DNA from: Chthoniobacterales bacterium
Lineage (GTDB): Bacteria; Verrucomicrobiota; Verrucomicrobiia; Chthoniobacterales; Terrimicrobiaceae
DNA: 64,000 bases
Assembly (NCBI GenBank): GCA_014879575.1
Contig: JACSRU010000150.1
Location: forward strand, 62,001 to 126,000
Reading direction: 5' to 3'
Position numbers and translations under genes: made by a program. How positions within the stretch are numbered: position 1 is the stretch's first letter; the number at the start of each line of letters is the position of its first letter. Positions 35,449 to 43,787 of the stretch are shown piece after piece. The notes below the pieces were generated by a model. It searched no databases. It saw only the letters and a program-made list of their open reading frames with translations, and had not been told where the DNA came from.

Positions 35449-36615
35449 TCAGGCGCGGGTGAGGACTGCGGACAAAACGGCGCGGACCTCTTCCGGCATC
35501 CCTTCGCGCATCCGGACAGTCACGGGCAGGGAGACGCACCTGGAGAGGAGGGCGGAGGTGGCGGGGAAGGCGGATTCCAGTGCGCCGCCGTGAGCGGCCA
35601 CAAGCTCGGGCATGTGACTCCAGGTCGCGGCAAAATGCCAGGTGGTCGCCTCGGGAAGGATTTTTGTGGAGATCCCCTTTTCGAGGAGTGCGGCCCGGCA
35701 ACGCAGGGCCGTGGGATTGTCCCGCACAAAAAAGACCAGGGCATCGGCCGTGCCCTGCGATCCCGCAGGAGACTCGCGGAGGGTGAGCCCCGGCAGCCCC
35801 TCGATCGCCGCCTGCAAGCGGGCCTGATTGGCGCGTTGCGCCCCGACGATGCCCGGCAGCTTGCGCAGCTGGGCCAGACCGACGGCACCCTGCAGCTCCA
35901 TCATGCGATAATTGAATCCGCTTCCGCTCCGGGTATCCTCCCAGCGCGGAACTTTCGGATTGTTCTCATGCCCATGATCGTGCCAGGCAGCCGCCTTTTC
36001 GTAATCCGTCTTACTCTGAAAAACAACCATCCCGCCCTCCCCGGTGGTCATCGTTTTTGCGAAATCAAAGCTGTAGGTTCCCATGCGTCCCCAGGTGCCG
36101 AGCGGGCGGTCTTCGAGCGATCCGCCGCACCCCCACGCGGAGTCCTCGATCAGGGTCAGGTCGTGCCTGCGGCAAATCGCCGCGACTTCCTTGAGGCGCG
36201 ACGGGGTTCCCAGCATGTGGACGGCGATCACCGCCCGCGTCCGAGGAGTAATGCGTCTCTCCAGATCAGCGGGATCCATGTTGAGAGTGGCATCCACCTC
36301 GGCACACACGGGCACCGCCCGCGCCTCGATGATCGCCTCGACAGTCGCGACAAACGTAAACGCCTGCGTAATGACCTCGTCTCCGGGTCGGAGCTCCAGT
36401 GCCGCAAGGGCAACCCGCAGGGCAGCCGTCCCGGATGTGACCGCAAGCGCATGCGGCACCCGCATCGCTTCGGCAAACGCCACCTCGAACTCGCGCACCT
36501 TGTAGCAACCGCCTCGCAGGGCATCGAATCCATGACGGAATAAAATCCCCCCGCTCGCAAAGACTTCTTGGATCTCCGCCTGCTCCTCGGTTCCGATTAG
36601 TTCAAATCCCGGCAT
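35449..36615 (-). CDS. KdnA-like aminotransferase (8-amino-8-deoxy-ulosonate type)
   Basis: A 388-residue DegT-family enzyme. It starts [20 protein letters not shown], as KdnA does. [77 protein letters not shown] (Lys187) and [19 protein letters not shown] follow that family closely. KdnA of Shewanella aminates C-8 of oxidised Kdo. A KdnB-like dehydrogenase lies one gene upstream. The usual reaction would give 8-amino-3,8-dideoxy-Kdo; action on a related ulosonate is possible here. Confidence 0.83.
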   Translation of the reverse strand: MPGFELIGTEEQAEIQEVFASGGILFRHGFDALRGGCYKVREFEVAFAEAMRVPHALAVTSGTAALRVALAALELRPGDEVITQAFTFVATVEAIIEARAVPVCAEVDATLNMDPADLERRITPRTRAVIAVHMLGTPSRLKEVAAICRRHDLTLIEDSAWGCGGSLEDRPLGTWGRMGTYSFDFAKTMTTGEGGMVVFQSKTDYEKAAAWHDHGHENNPKVPRWEDTRSGSGFNYRMMELQGAVGLAQLRKLPGIVGAQRANQARLQAAIEGLPGLTLRESPAGSQGTADALVFFVRDNPTALRCRAALLEKGISTKILPEATTWHFAATWSHMPELVAAHGGALESAFPATSALLSRCVSLPVTVRMREGMPEEVRAVLSAVLTRA

Positions 36616-36616
36616 G

Positions 36617-37243
36617 TCAACTTTCCTGGTTTTTGGTTGTGGCGAATACTATGGAAAATCCCGAAACCTTCAATTCCATCGCTTCGATGATCGTGAAATC
36701 CGCCGCGATGCCGGCGACAAGGTCCGCAGGACTTTTTACAAAACCGATCGGATTGGACGGGATGTCGAGGCAGACCAGAAGGTGGCGGGTGTGGCGCGCC
36801 ATCTCGCGGAGCAGACCCTGCCAGTCGGACACATACGACAGGATCTCGGCGCAGACCGCCAGATCGGTGCCCGGCGAGGAAAATTTCCGAACCACATCGG
36901 AAAGGGAATCCGGTCGGGTGACATCCGCCACGCAAAAGGAAATGTCGGGGTAACGCACCGCCGCAGTGGCAATGGCCGTCTCCGACACATCCACCCCGAT
37001 CACCTCGTTGTTTCGCTTTTTCATGAGGTGCGTAAACGCGCCCTTGCCACATCCAACGTCCAGGATTTTCCCGAAATTATACATCCCGAGAATTTGCAGG
37101 GCGATCATCCGCTGCAGTTGGCGGCTGTCCTCCTGGTGCCAGGAATCAAAGCCCTCCACCGCTTCCTGCTGATACATTTTTTCCCAGTCTCCGACCAATG
37201 ACCGGGACGCCTGATCAAACACGTATTTGTGATAGGCTGCCAT
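36617..37243 (-). CDS. Class I SAM-dependent methyltransferase
   Basis: A 208-residue protein. GKILDVGCGKGAFTHLM is motif I (about 58-74), NNEVIGVDVSETAIATAAVR is strand 2 and DLAVCAEILSYVSDWQGLLR is the motif-IV region. It lies between the KdnB-like and KdnA-like genes, one base from the latter and two from the former. It may methylate the same ulosonate or the new amine, by location only. The N-terminal MAAYHKYVFDQASRSLVGDW has no recognised domain. Confidence 0.83.
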   Translation of the reverse strand: MAAYHKYVFDQASRSLVGDWEKMYQQEAVEGFDSWHQEDSRQLQRMIALQILGMYNFGKILDVGCGKGAFTHLMKKRNNEVIGVDVSETAIATAAVRYPDISFCVADVTRPDSLSDVVRKFSSPGTDLAVCAEILSYVSDWQGLLREMARHTRHLLVCLDIPSNPIGFVKSPADLVAGIAADFTIIEAMELKVSGFSIVFATTKNQES

Positions 37244-37245
37244 AC

Positions 37246-38373
37246 CTACATCCTCTGGAAAATCTCCACAACCCGCTCATAGGTCAGGATGGCTCGGAAA
37301 TCTTCGCCCAAGGCATTGGTTAGAGGTTTTTCATGTATCACGGTCGCGTCATAAAGTGCCCGAAATCCGGCTTCGTCAAGTCTGGCGCAGACACCTTCGG
37401 GAATGGAAATGTTTTGTCCACGGGCCATCCGGGTAAATTCGGCCCAACCGTCCGGATAGAATTCCTCCATCGCATTCAGCGCAATACAGTTCGCCACACA
37501 ATGGTGCAGACCCAGGACCACGCTCAAACCGGCGGAAAACGGGTGGACAAGCCCCACGTAGCTGGTGGCGATTGCACAGCCTCCGAGATAAGAGGCCACC
37601 ATCAATTTCTCCCGGGATCCCGAACTCATCATGTCCCCTTCAAGGAAAACATCGCGGCAAAGCTGGATGGTTTCGCGGGAATACGCATCGCCCACCGGAT
37701 TCCGATAGCTGCCCGACAGGGACTCGACGCTGTGGATATAGGCGTCCATGCCCGTGTAAAAAAATTGGTTGCGCGGGACGGTTGCCGTCAGATCGGGATC
37801 CATCACGATCTGGTCAAAAACCGTGTGGTCGCTATTCATGCCGAGCTTTAATCCGTTTTCCTTGTTGATCATCACGCATGTGCGCGTGGCTTCGGCTCCC
37901 GTGCCGGAGATTGTGGGAACGGCAATTTTGTAGATGCCGGGCCGCTTGACCAAATCCCACCCCTGATACTGAGCGGCTCTCCCCCCGTTTGTCAGCAGGT
38001 TGGAAACCGCCTTGGCGGTGTCCATCGTGATCCCGCCCCCCATTCCGACAAGGGCCGCTGGCTCCCCGTATCCCTCCGCGATCAATGTCCTCGTGAGTTG
38101 ATCAATCCCATCAGTTGTGGGCTCGTCCTTGGTTTCCACGAAGGCAATCCGGTCACTGACATGAGCACCGATTCGCGCCAAAATTTCCTCCTGCCCCCTA
38201 AAAAAGTGATCAACAAGGAAGACGACCCCTTCGCACTTCTTCTGTTCCCTCGCAATCGCGCGACGCGTCTCCACATACGTGGGCAGTTCCTCCAGCGAGC
38301 CGCTCCCGAAATGGAACCCCCCCACATTTTTCACTTTCCGCACACCGGTATCCAAAATGGATTTTTTGCTCAT
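37246..38373 (-). CDS. KdnB-like iron-containing alcohol dehydrogenase (Kdo 8-oxidase type)
   Basis: A 375-residue type III alcohol dehydrogenase. LVGMGGGITMDTAKAVSNLL is the NAD site. AAQYQGWDLVKRPGIYKIAV, PTISGTGAEATRTCVMINKE, DHTVFDQIVMDPDLTATVPR, FFYTGMDAYIHSVESLSGSY and VLGLHHCVANCIALNAMEEF match KdnB, including the metal-binding His residues. In Shewanella, KdnB oxidises the C-8 alcohol of Kdo and KdnA then aminates it. It has about 20 extra residues at the N-terminus relative to KdnB. Its neighbours make a ulosonate other than Kdo possible as substrate. Confidence 0.85.
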   Translation of the reverse strand: MSKKSILDTGVRKVKNVGGFHFGSGSLEELPTYVETRRAIAREQKKCEGVVFLVDHFFRGQEEILARIGAHVSDRIAFVETKDEPTTDGIDQLTRTLIAEGYGEPAALVGMGGGITMDTAKAVSNLLTNGGRAAQYQGWDLVKRPGIYKIAVPTISGTGAEATRTCVMINKENGLKLGMNSDHTVFDQIVMDPDLTATVPRNQFFYTGMDAYIHSVESLSGSYRNPVGDAYSRETIQLCRDVFLEGDMMSSGSREKLMVASYLGGCAIATSYVGLVHPFSAGLSVVLGLHHCVANCIALNAMEEFYPDGWAEFTRMARGQNISIPEGVCARLDEAGFRALYDATVIHEKPLTNALGEDFRAILTYERVVEIFQRM

Positions 38374-38382
38374 AAGATCGAC

Positions 38383-40206
38383 TTAATCGGTTCCCGTTTT
38401 TTCAAGGAGGGGATTCTCCGGCAGATTGGAAGGTTTTTCATCACCTTTTCGAAGCATTTCCGAAGCGGATCCCTCGGCGACAAGCCGGCCAGCATCCAAC
38501 CGGAACAACCGGTCACATTGCTCGACGGTGCTCATGCGGTGCGCGATAATGATCAGCGTCTTCTGCCCATGAAGGGCATTGACCGCCTCCATCACATCCG
38601 ACTCGGTGTCCACATCCAGTGAACTGGTTGCCTCGTCCAAAACCAGAACCTCCGGATTGTGATAGAGTGCCCTGGCGATCCCGATCCGTTGACGCTGGCC
38701 TCCCGAGAGGCGGACCCCGCGTTCGCCGACCTTGGTCGCGAGTCCTTCGGGCAGGGTGGCAATAAAGTCATCAAGGCGCGCAGACACAATCGCGCGCTCC
38801 ACGGCACTTTGATCAATTTTTTCTTCGGGAATCCCAAAGGCGACATTGCGCCGGAGGGTGTCGTCTTTGAGAAAGATGGCTTGCGGGACATACCCGATTT
38901 TGTCCTGCCAACCGCGCAGGTTTCCCTGAATCGAAACCCCGTCGAGCGTGACAGTGCCTTCGGTGGGGAAAAGGAGGCCGATCAAGATGTCCACGAGCGT
39001 GCTTTTTCCTGCGCCGCTCCCTCCGATAAATCCGACTGAGGAACCCTTGGTAATCGAAAGGCTGATGTCTTCGAGGGCGTGGCTGGCGGCTCCTTCGTAT
39101 TGGAACCCCACCTTTTCCAGCGTGATCGCACGTTCGAAGGCCAGGGGGACAAATGCGGAATCCGTAACGGGGACTTCCACCTGCAGGAGTTCGGAGTACA
39201 GCGTATCCACAACTGGAAGGGCGAACTGGATACTCTGCAGGGACATCATGATCCGGCTGAATGAAGGCATGATCCGGAAGGCCGCCGCCGCAAAAACTCC
39301 GAGCGTCGGAAGGAGGGCCTCCGGCGACCTTCCTTGAAACACCATTACAATCACCAGGATGGCGATCCCGACGACCGCAAACAATTCCAGAACAAGCCGG
39401 GGCATGACCAGCAGGGTTGACTGGCGTCTGCCCACCACGCCGGCGGCCTCGCAGTGGGTTTGAAACATGTGGCCAAACTCGGCCTCGCATCCGAGCAGCT
39501 TCACGTCCTTCACCCCTCCCAAGCCCTCCATGAGATACTGCATCTGAACTCCCTCGTGGTAAAGGCGGCGGTCGCCCCAGAGGACCACGCGCTTTTTTAA
39601 CAGGGCGTTTACTCCCAGTGCCCCTGTCCCCAAAAGCGCGACAACTACGAGGGCACCAACCGGCTCGACGCAAATCAAAAGCGCAAAAACCCCGATAATG
39701 ACAAGGACTTCCGTCAACAAAACCATCACCGAGGAAAAACCGTTGTGCGCAAAAATTTTGACTTCTTGGGTGGAGTTCCGCACGAGTTGCGCGGAGTTTC
39801 TTTGCAGGTGAAAACTGTATGGTTGGGCCAGATAACCCATAAAGAGCCTTTGGGACAAATTGGTCTGCACTCCGTAGATAAACCGCGTTTGCTTCCAGGC
39901 CAGATAGGCGAGAAACGCCGTCTTGACGGCATAGGCCCCCACGAGTGCAAGCATCCCGGCGATGACAATCTGGCTGTTGGAAATGGGACCAAGGGATTCG
40001 ATCCACGGTGCCAGAGCGGGCACAGAGGCCTTCACATCGCTTTGTGTCATGAGAGCGAGAGCGGGGATCACCAGCCCGATGCCCAGGGTTTCCAGAACCA
40101 TCCCAACAAGCATGAGCAGGAAGATCACAATGCTCTGCCGACGTTCCCGGGGTGCCAGAATGCGCCAAATCTTCCGCAGGGGCGTGAGAATCGAGGATCC
40201 GGTCAT
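38383..40206 (-). CDS. MsbA/PglK-like ABC exporter (putative lipid-oligosaccharide flippase)
   Basis: A 607-residue half-transporter. About six membrane segments lie in the first 330 residues (for example IVIFLLMLVGMVLETLGIGL, PVGALVVVALLGTGALGVNA). The ATPase has VGFIGGSGAGKSTLVDILIG (Walker A), VRLSGGQRQRIGIARALYH (signature) and VLVLDEATSSLDVDTES (Walker B). This type flips lipid A or undecaprenyl-linked oligosaccharides; the closest pattern is PglK/WlaB. No Wzx is seen, so it may serve that role for Wzy-dependent assembly. The start at 40206 overlaps the upstream gene by ATGA. Confidence 0.88.
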   Translation of the reverse strand: MTGSSILTPLRKIWRILAPRERRQSIVIFLLMLVGMVLETLGIGLVIPALALMTQSDVKASVPALAPWIESLGPISNSQIVIAGMLALVGAYAVKTAFLAYLAWKQTRFIYGVQTNLSQRLFMGYLAQPYSFHLQRNSAQLVRNSTQEVKIFAHNGFSSVMVLLTEVLVIIGVFALLICVEPVGALVVVALLGTGALGVNALLKKRVVLWGDRRLYHEGVQMQYLMEGLGGVKDVKLLGCEAEFGHMFQTHCEAAGVVGRRQSTLLVMPRLVLELFAVVGIAILVIVMVFQGRSPEALLPTLGVFAAAAFRIMPSFSRIMMSLQSIQFALPVVDTLYSELLQVEVPVTDSAFVPLAFERAITLEKVGFQYEGAASHALEDISLSITKGSSVGFIGGSGAGKSTLVDILIGLLFPTEGTVTLDGVSIQGNLRGWQDKIGYVPQAIFLKDDTLRRNVAFGIPEEKIDQSAVERAIVSARLDDFIATLPEGLATKVGERGVRLSGGQRQRIGIARALYHNPEVLVLDEATSSLDVDTESDVMEAVNALHGQKTLIIIAHRMSTVEQCDRLFRLDAGRLVAEGSASEMLRKGDEKPSNLPENPLLEKTGTD

Positions 40207-42692
40207 CGCCAAACTCCTTGTGTGTGCGTGACCGCCGTGCGGAGGCCCTGGCTCTGGCAGACCTGGGGCAAAAGCCGTTCCATGGCGTGCAGCATGGATC
40301 CATCGTAGGGAAGAGGCTCCTGCGGGTAATCCTCCCATTGCAGGTTGAGCCTGAAAAGCGGGGCCAGGCCCGGGGTTCTTGCCCAGAACATCGTCCCCAC
40401 GGGGAAATTGATGCTTCCGGCGACGAGGGATTTTTCGATTCCCATCCGCTCGCCCAATTCCCTGGCAAAATCCCAATTGGCCTCCCAGCCGACAACGTGC
40501 GGATCATCCGGAAAGACAAAGCCGAGGGCGGGATCGGCCTGCATTGCCTGTAGGATCACATCCCGCATCCCGCCTCCTTGGCCGAGGAGATTTTCATAAA
40601 GAAACACGGCCCATCGTTGCGCAAAATCCGCTCCCAATGCCACGGATTTTTTCCCATGCACGTGCCCGACAAATTCATACCCGCCTTCAAAAATTTCCGG
40701 GAACCCGGTGAAGAGGGGCCCGATGTCGCGCCCGCGATTCGGAACGACCCGGAGGGCGGCGCACTTCAGCCCCGCAGTTTCCATGTGGGATTCCATTTGG
40801 CGTTTGGTTTCCTCGCTCGTGACACTGACGAACAGATCCGGTTGAAAGCCGGCCCCCTGCAAGCGTGAGAAAATTTCCCCGGCGGCGTCCGGATAGTGCA
40901 GATGGATGTGCAGCGCAGTTCGGGGCGGGGTGGAGGCCCATTTCGCCGGACGGTTTTCCTGACGGATGACTTTGGTCAACCAGGGACCTGCCGGCTTGCC
41001 GGATTTCACGAAGTGGGCCAGCGGATCGCAGGCGATTTCCGGGTGATGATCGGAATAGACGCCGGGGTGGAATCCCGGGAATGGCTTCCGACGGTGGAAG
41101 CCCTTCCGCCAGGCGTTCGTGTAGTATTTCAATGCGAGATCCGGTTCGTCGGCAAGCCGGGGATAGGCAAATGCCACGTCGAGACACCCGGATTTGCGGA
41201 TGACCTCACGGTCTTGGATTTCCTGCTTTTTCGCCACCGCAGCCGCATTTCCCATCCGATTGAGGGCGGCAAAATAGTTGTCCTGATCGAAGATCCGGCT
41301 GGCGAGGCGGCGACCGGCTTCCCCGGTGGCCTTACGCAGACCGGGATCCGCCGCCAATTGCAGGATTTTTTCGGCGGCGGCATCAACATCCAGATAGGGA
41401 ACGATGCCGGTCGAGGCGTCCGCGTCCCCCCGGATGTGCCCGGGAACTCCGCTGGCGCCTTCAAAGCAAACGAGCGGCAACTTGTTGAAGAGTGCGTCCT
41501 GGGCGACCAGTGGCAAGGGATCGAGTTGCGAACTCAGGAAAAAGATGTCGGCCGCATCGTAGGCACATTGCAGCTCGTGGACTTCGTTCAGAAGGATGAA
41601 GGAGTCGCCGAGTTCCGAACGCTTGATCTGCTCGTCCACAAAACAGGAATAATTCAAATCCTCCCCGGGATGGAAGCCGGACCCAATCCAGACGAAGCGG
41701 ATTCGGGCCTCCGGCGCCCTCTCGCGGACTTTCTTTGCACAGGCCACAAAGAGATGGAGTCCCTTGCGCAACTGCACGGTCCCGGCTCCCAGAACGACAA
41801 TCGTGTCCGACGGCAGATGCGCCGGACGGAATGCCGAGCGAATTGCCGTCCGCTCGCTTTCTTTGACGTCTTCGGTCTGTTGACTCTCGGGCAGCGCACA
41901 GATTCCCTGGGGCAGCAGGTTTTTTTCGAGGGTGGCGATCTCCGCGCAGGTTCTGATCGCATTCTCGCGCACGATGTCCGCCGAGAAAACCATGGCCGCC
42001 GAATGCGTGGCGGATTTCTCAAGGCGGGATCTCGGGCGCGTGTAGGTGGCGAACTCATGGATCAGGTGGACGACAGGCACATCGTTCCGCCAGAGTTCCT
42101 CCAGTGCCTCGGTGGCCTCGACCGAGTTGACAATGCCGAACTCCGGTTGGCATTTCGCCTTCAACAGGCAAAGTTCCCGGTTGAGGACGAAGTCGAGATT
42201 CGACCGCGCGATCGGCCCGATAAAGACGTCGGCCTTCTGCCGGAAGGTTTCTTCCAGTGCCCCCCCTCCAATCGTAAAGACGACGACGTTATGCGTCCGG
42301 GTAAACCGCTGAACCAGATCCAGCACAAGGATGGGTGCCCCGGTCCGGCAGGCCGAGTGGGTCACCAGGAGGACCGTGGGCTTTGCCGGATCGAGTGCCT
42401 CGTATTTTCGGTGATCCTCGTAATCCCTTTTGTGGAACAAACAAAAGTGCAGCGCCGGGAAGCTTCTCCACCACCCGTGCGGGCGGACGGAGGAGGAAAG
42501 ATAAGCGGCGGCATCGAAGGACTTCTGAAAATCCGGACGCACATACTGACACAACGCGCCCGGCAGGCGCAACACCGCCCGCAGAACCTCCTCCGCCTTC
42601 CGAAGAGGATGGGTCAGGCGGTAGGATTTCGAACTCTTCAGAAGCCAGAGACTGTGCTCCAGCTTGCGAATATATTTTTCTTCCGGACTCAA
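40203..42692 (-). CDS. GT4 glycosyltransferase fused to RgpF-like domain
   Basis: An 829-residue protein. The N-terminal 45 residues hold LWLLKSSKSYRLTHPLRKAE, a 'SxSxRxTxPLR' linker motif usually found after coiled coils. A GT4 domain follows (VLLVTHSACRTGAPILVLDL, IVVLGAGTVQLRKGLHLFVA, FFLSSQLDPLPLVAQDALFN). Residues about 595-829 are a rhamnan-synthesis F domain: TALHIHLHYPDAAGEIFSRL, VPNRGRDIGPLFTGF and FVGHVHGKKSVALGADFAQR. It probably adds sugars of the main chain. The first codon is TTG at 42692; no other plausible start exists nearby. Confidence 0.86.
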   Translation of the reverse strand: MSPEEKYIRKLEHSLWLLKSSKSYRLTHPLRKAEEVLRAVLRLPGALCQYVRPDFQKSFDAAAYLSSSVRPHGWWRSFPALHFCLFHKRDYEDHRKYEALDPAKPTVLLVTHSACRTGAPILVLDLVQRFTRTHNVVVFTIGGGALEETFRQKADVFIGPIARSNLDFVLNRELCLLKAKCQPEFGIVNSVEATEALEELWRNDVPVVHLIHEFATYTRPRSRLEKSATHSAAMVFSADIVRENAIRTCAEIATLEKNLLPQGICALPESQQTEDVKESERTAIRSAFRPAHLPSDTIVVLGAGTVQLRKGLHLFVACAKKVRERAPEARIRFVWIGSGFHPGEDLNYSCFVDEQIKRSELGDSFILLNEVHELQCAYDAADIFFLSSQLDPLPLVAQDALFNKLPLVCFEGASGVPGHIRGDADASTGIVPYLDVDAAAEKILQLAADPGLRKATGEAGRRLASRIFDQDNYFAALNRMGNAAAVAKKQEIQDREVIRKSGCLDVAFAYPRLADEPDLALKYYTNAWRKGFHRRKPFPGFHPGVYSDHHPEIACDPLAHFVKSGKPAGPWLTKVIRQENRPAKWASTPPRTALHIHLHYPDAAGEIFSRLQGAGFQPDLFVSVTSEETKRQMESHMETAGLKCAALRVVPNRGRDIGPLFTGFPEIFEGGYEFVGHVHGKKSVALGADFAQRWAVFLYENLLGQGGGMRDVILQAMQADPALGFVFPDDPHVVGWEANWDFARELGERMGIEKSLVAGSINFPVGTMFWARTPGLAPLFRLNLQWEDYPQEPLPYDGSMLHAMERLLPQVCQSQGLRTAVTHTQGVWR

Positions 42693-42725
42693 GGTTTTCG
42701 GGCTCTCTTTCGGCCTGGATGCGTC

Positions 42726-43787
42726 CTATTTTTTTCGCGAGAGGATGTCCCCGAGTGCCCGGAGCGGGGCGGTGAGTTTCCACGATAGCGAGCTCTCGCG
42801 CAGCGCGAGTGTGTGCTGGAGTTTCTCGATCTGCCGGACGGCCTGTCGGCTTTCAAAAACGGCTTCCGCCAACCGGACCAGTCGCTCCTCCCCCTCCCGG
42901 ATCAACCGGCCGATCTCGGCGTTCAGGTCGCTGATTTCCTTGGCAGTCCCCGCAGCTGCGGTGCGCTCCCGGAACAACTCGGCACGGGACCAGGGGTTTC
43001 CCCTCTGATCTGGTGCTCCGGATTCCGCGGCGGATTCCTCCGGAGCAAACACCTCGGCCGTGACACCCGACCGGCACCGGACACCCAGGCCGATCTCCAC
43101 ATCCTCCTTCTTCCTTACGACGCAGATCGAGTTCAGAAACTCGACGGATTGGATGCCCGCCAGAACCTGCTCGGGAAATTCGACCCCATAGGCGATCGCG
43201 TAGGTTTCCAGCAGGGCCTTGCGGGCTTCGGGAATCCCCCAATGCTCGTGGTTCACGATGTCGGAGAGATCTTTGAAAAATGCGATACTGGACAACGGAT
43301 CGAAAAGCCCCCCCTCAAAATCCCGCCAGTAGCTGCAATGCAAATCCTCGGCCAGGAAGATGCCGCCGGGCTTCAACAACGGAAAATATCTGGCGAAGGA
43401 TTTCACGATGTCCCCCGACCTGTGCGAACCGTCGTCAATGATGAGATCGAAGTCCGCGGACCGCCGGACAATCGCGTCCTGGATCGCGTCCGAATTTGCG
43501 TCCCCGACAAACACCGCAATGCGGGGATCCTCGAAGGCCAGCTTCCGACAGTTTTCGTTGATGTCGCAGCCGGTCAGCAGGCGGGCCCTGGGAAAATATT
43601 TTGCCCAGATTTCCAGGGAGCCGCCGTTCTGGACGCCAATTTCCAAAAGGGACACCGGCTTGTCCTGGAACCCGCCGAACAGGCGTTGATACTCGTCGAG
43701 ATAGGACGACCATTTGTCCGAAACCTTGCCCCGATGGGCATCGAAAATTTCCCGCAGAGTGGGAAGGGATGGTGGCTGCATAGTCAT
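42726..43787 (-). CDS. Methyltransferase with C-terminal coiled coil (WbdD-like chain terminator candidate)
   Basis: A 353-residue protein. SLLEIGVQNGGSLEIWAKYF (about 46-65) and LTGCDINENCRKLAFED form the SAM domain, with FDLIIDDGSHRSGDIVKSFA as motif IV. From about residue 275 a heptad-rich helix runs (EISDLNAEIGRLIREGEERL, VRLAEAVFESRQAVRQIEKL), ending in SLSWKLTAPLRALGDILSRK. In ABC-exported O-antigens a WbdD-type methyltransferase with a long coiled coil caps the chain and sets its length. This gene is coupled to wzt by ATGA, which favours such a role. No kinase domain is present. Confidence 0.82.
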   Translation of the reverse strand: MTMQPPSLPTLREIFDAHRGKVSDKWSSYLDEYQRLFGGFQDKPVSLLEIGVQNGGSLEIWAKYFPRARLLTGCDINENCRKLAFEDPRIAVFVGDANSDAIQDAIVRRSADFDLIIDDGSHRSGDIVKSFARYFPLLKPGGIFLAEDLHCSYWRDFEGGLFDPLSSIAFFKDLSDIVNHEHWGIPEARKALLETYAIAYGVEFPEQVLAGIQSVEFLNSICVVRKKEDVEIGLGVRCRSGVTAEVFAPEESAAESGAPDQRGNPWSRAELFRERTAAAGTAKEISDLNAEIGRLIREGEERLVRLAEAVFESRQAVRQIEKLQHTLALRESSLSWKLTAPLRALGDILSRKK

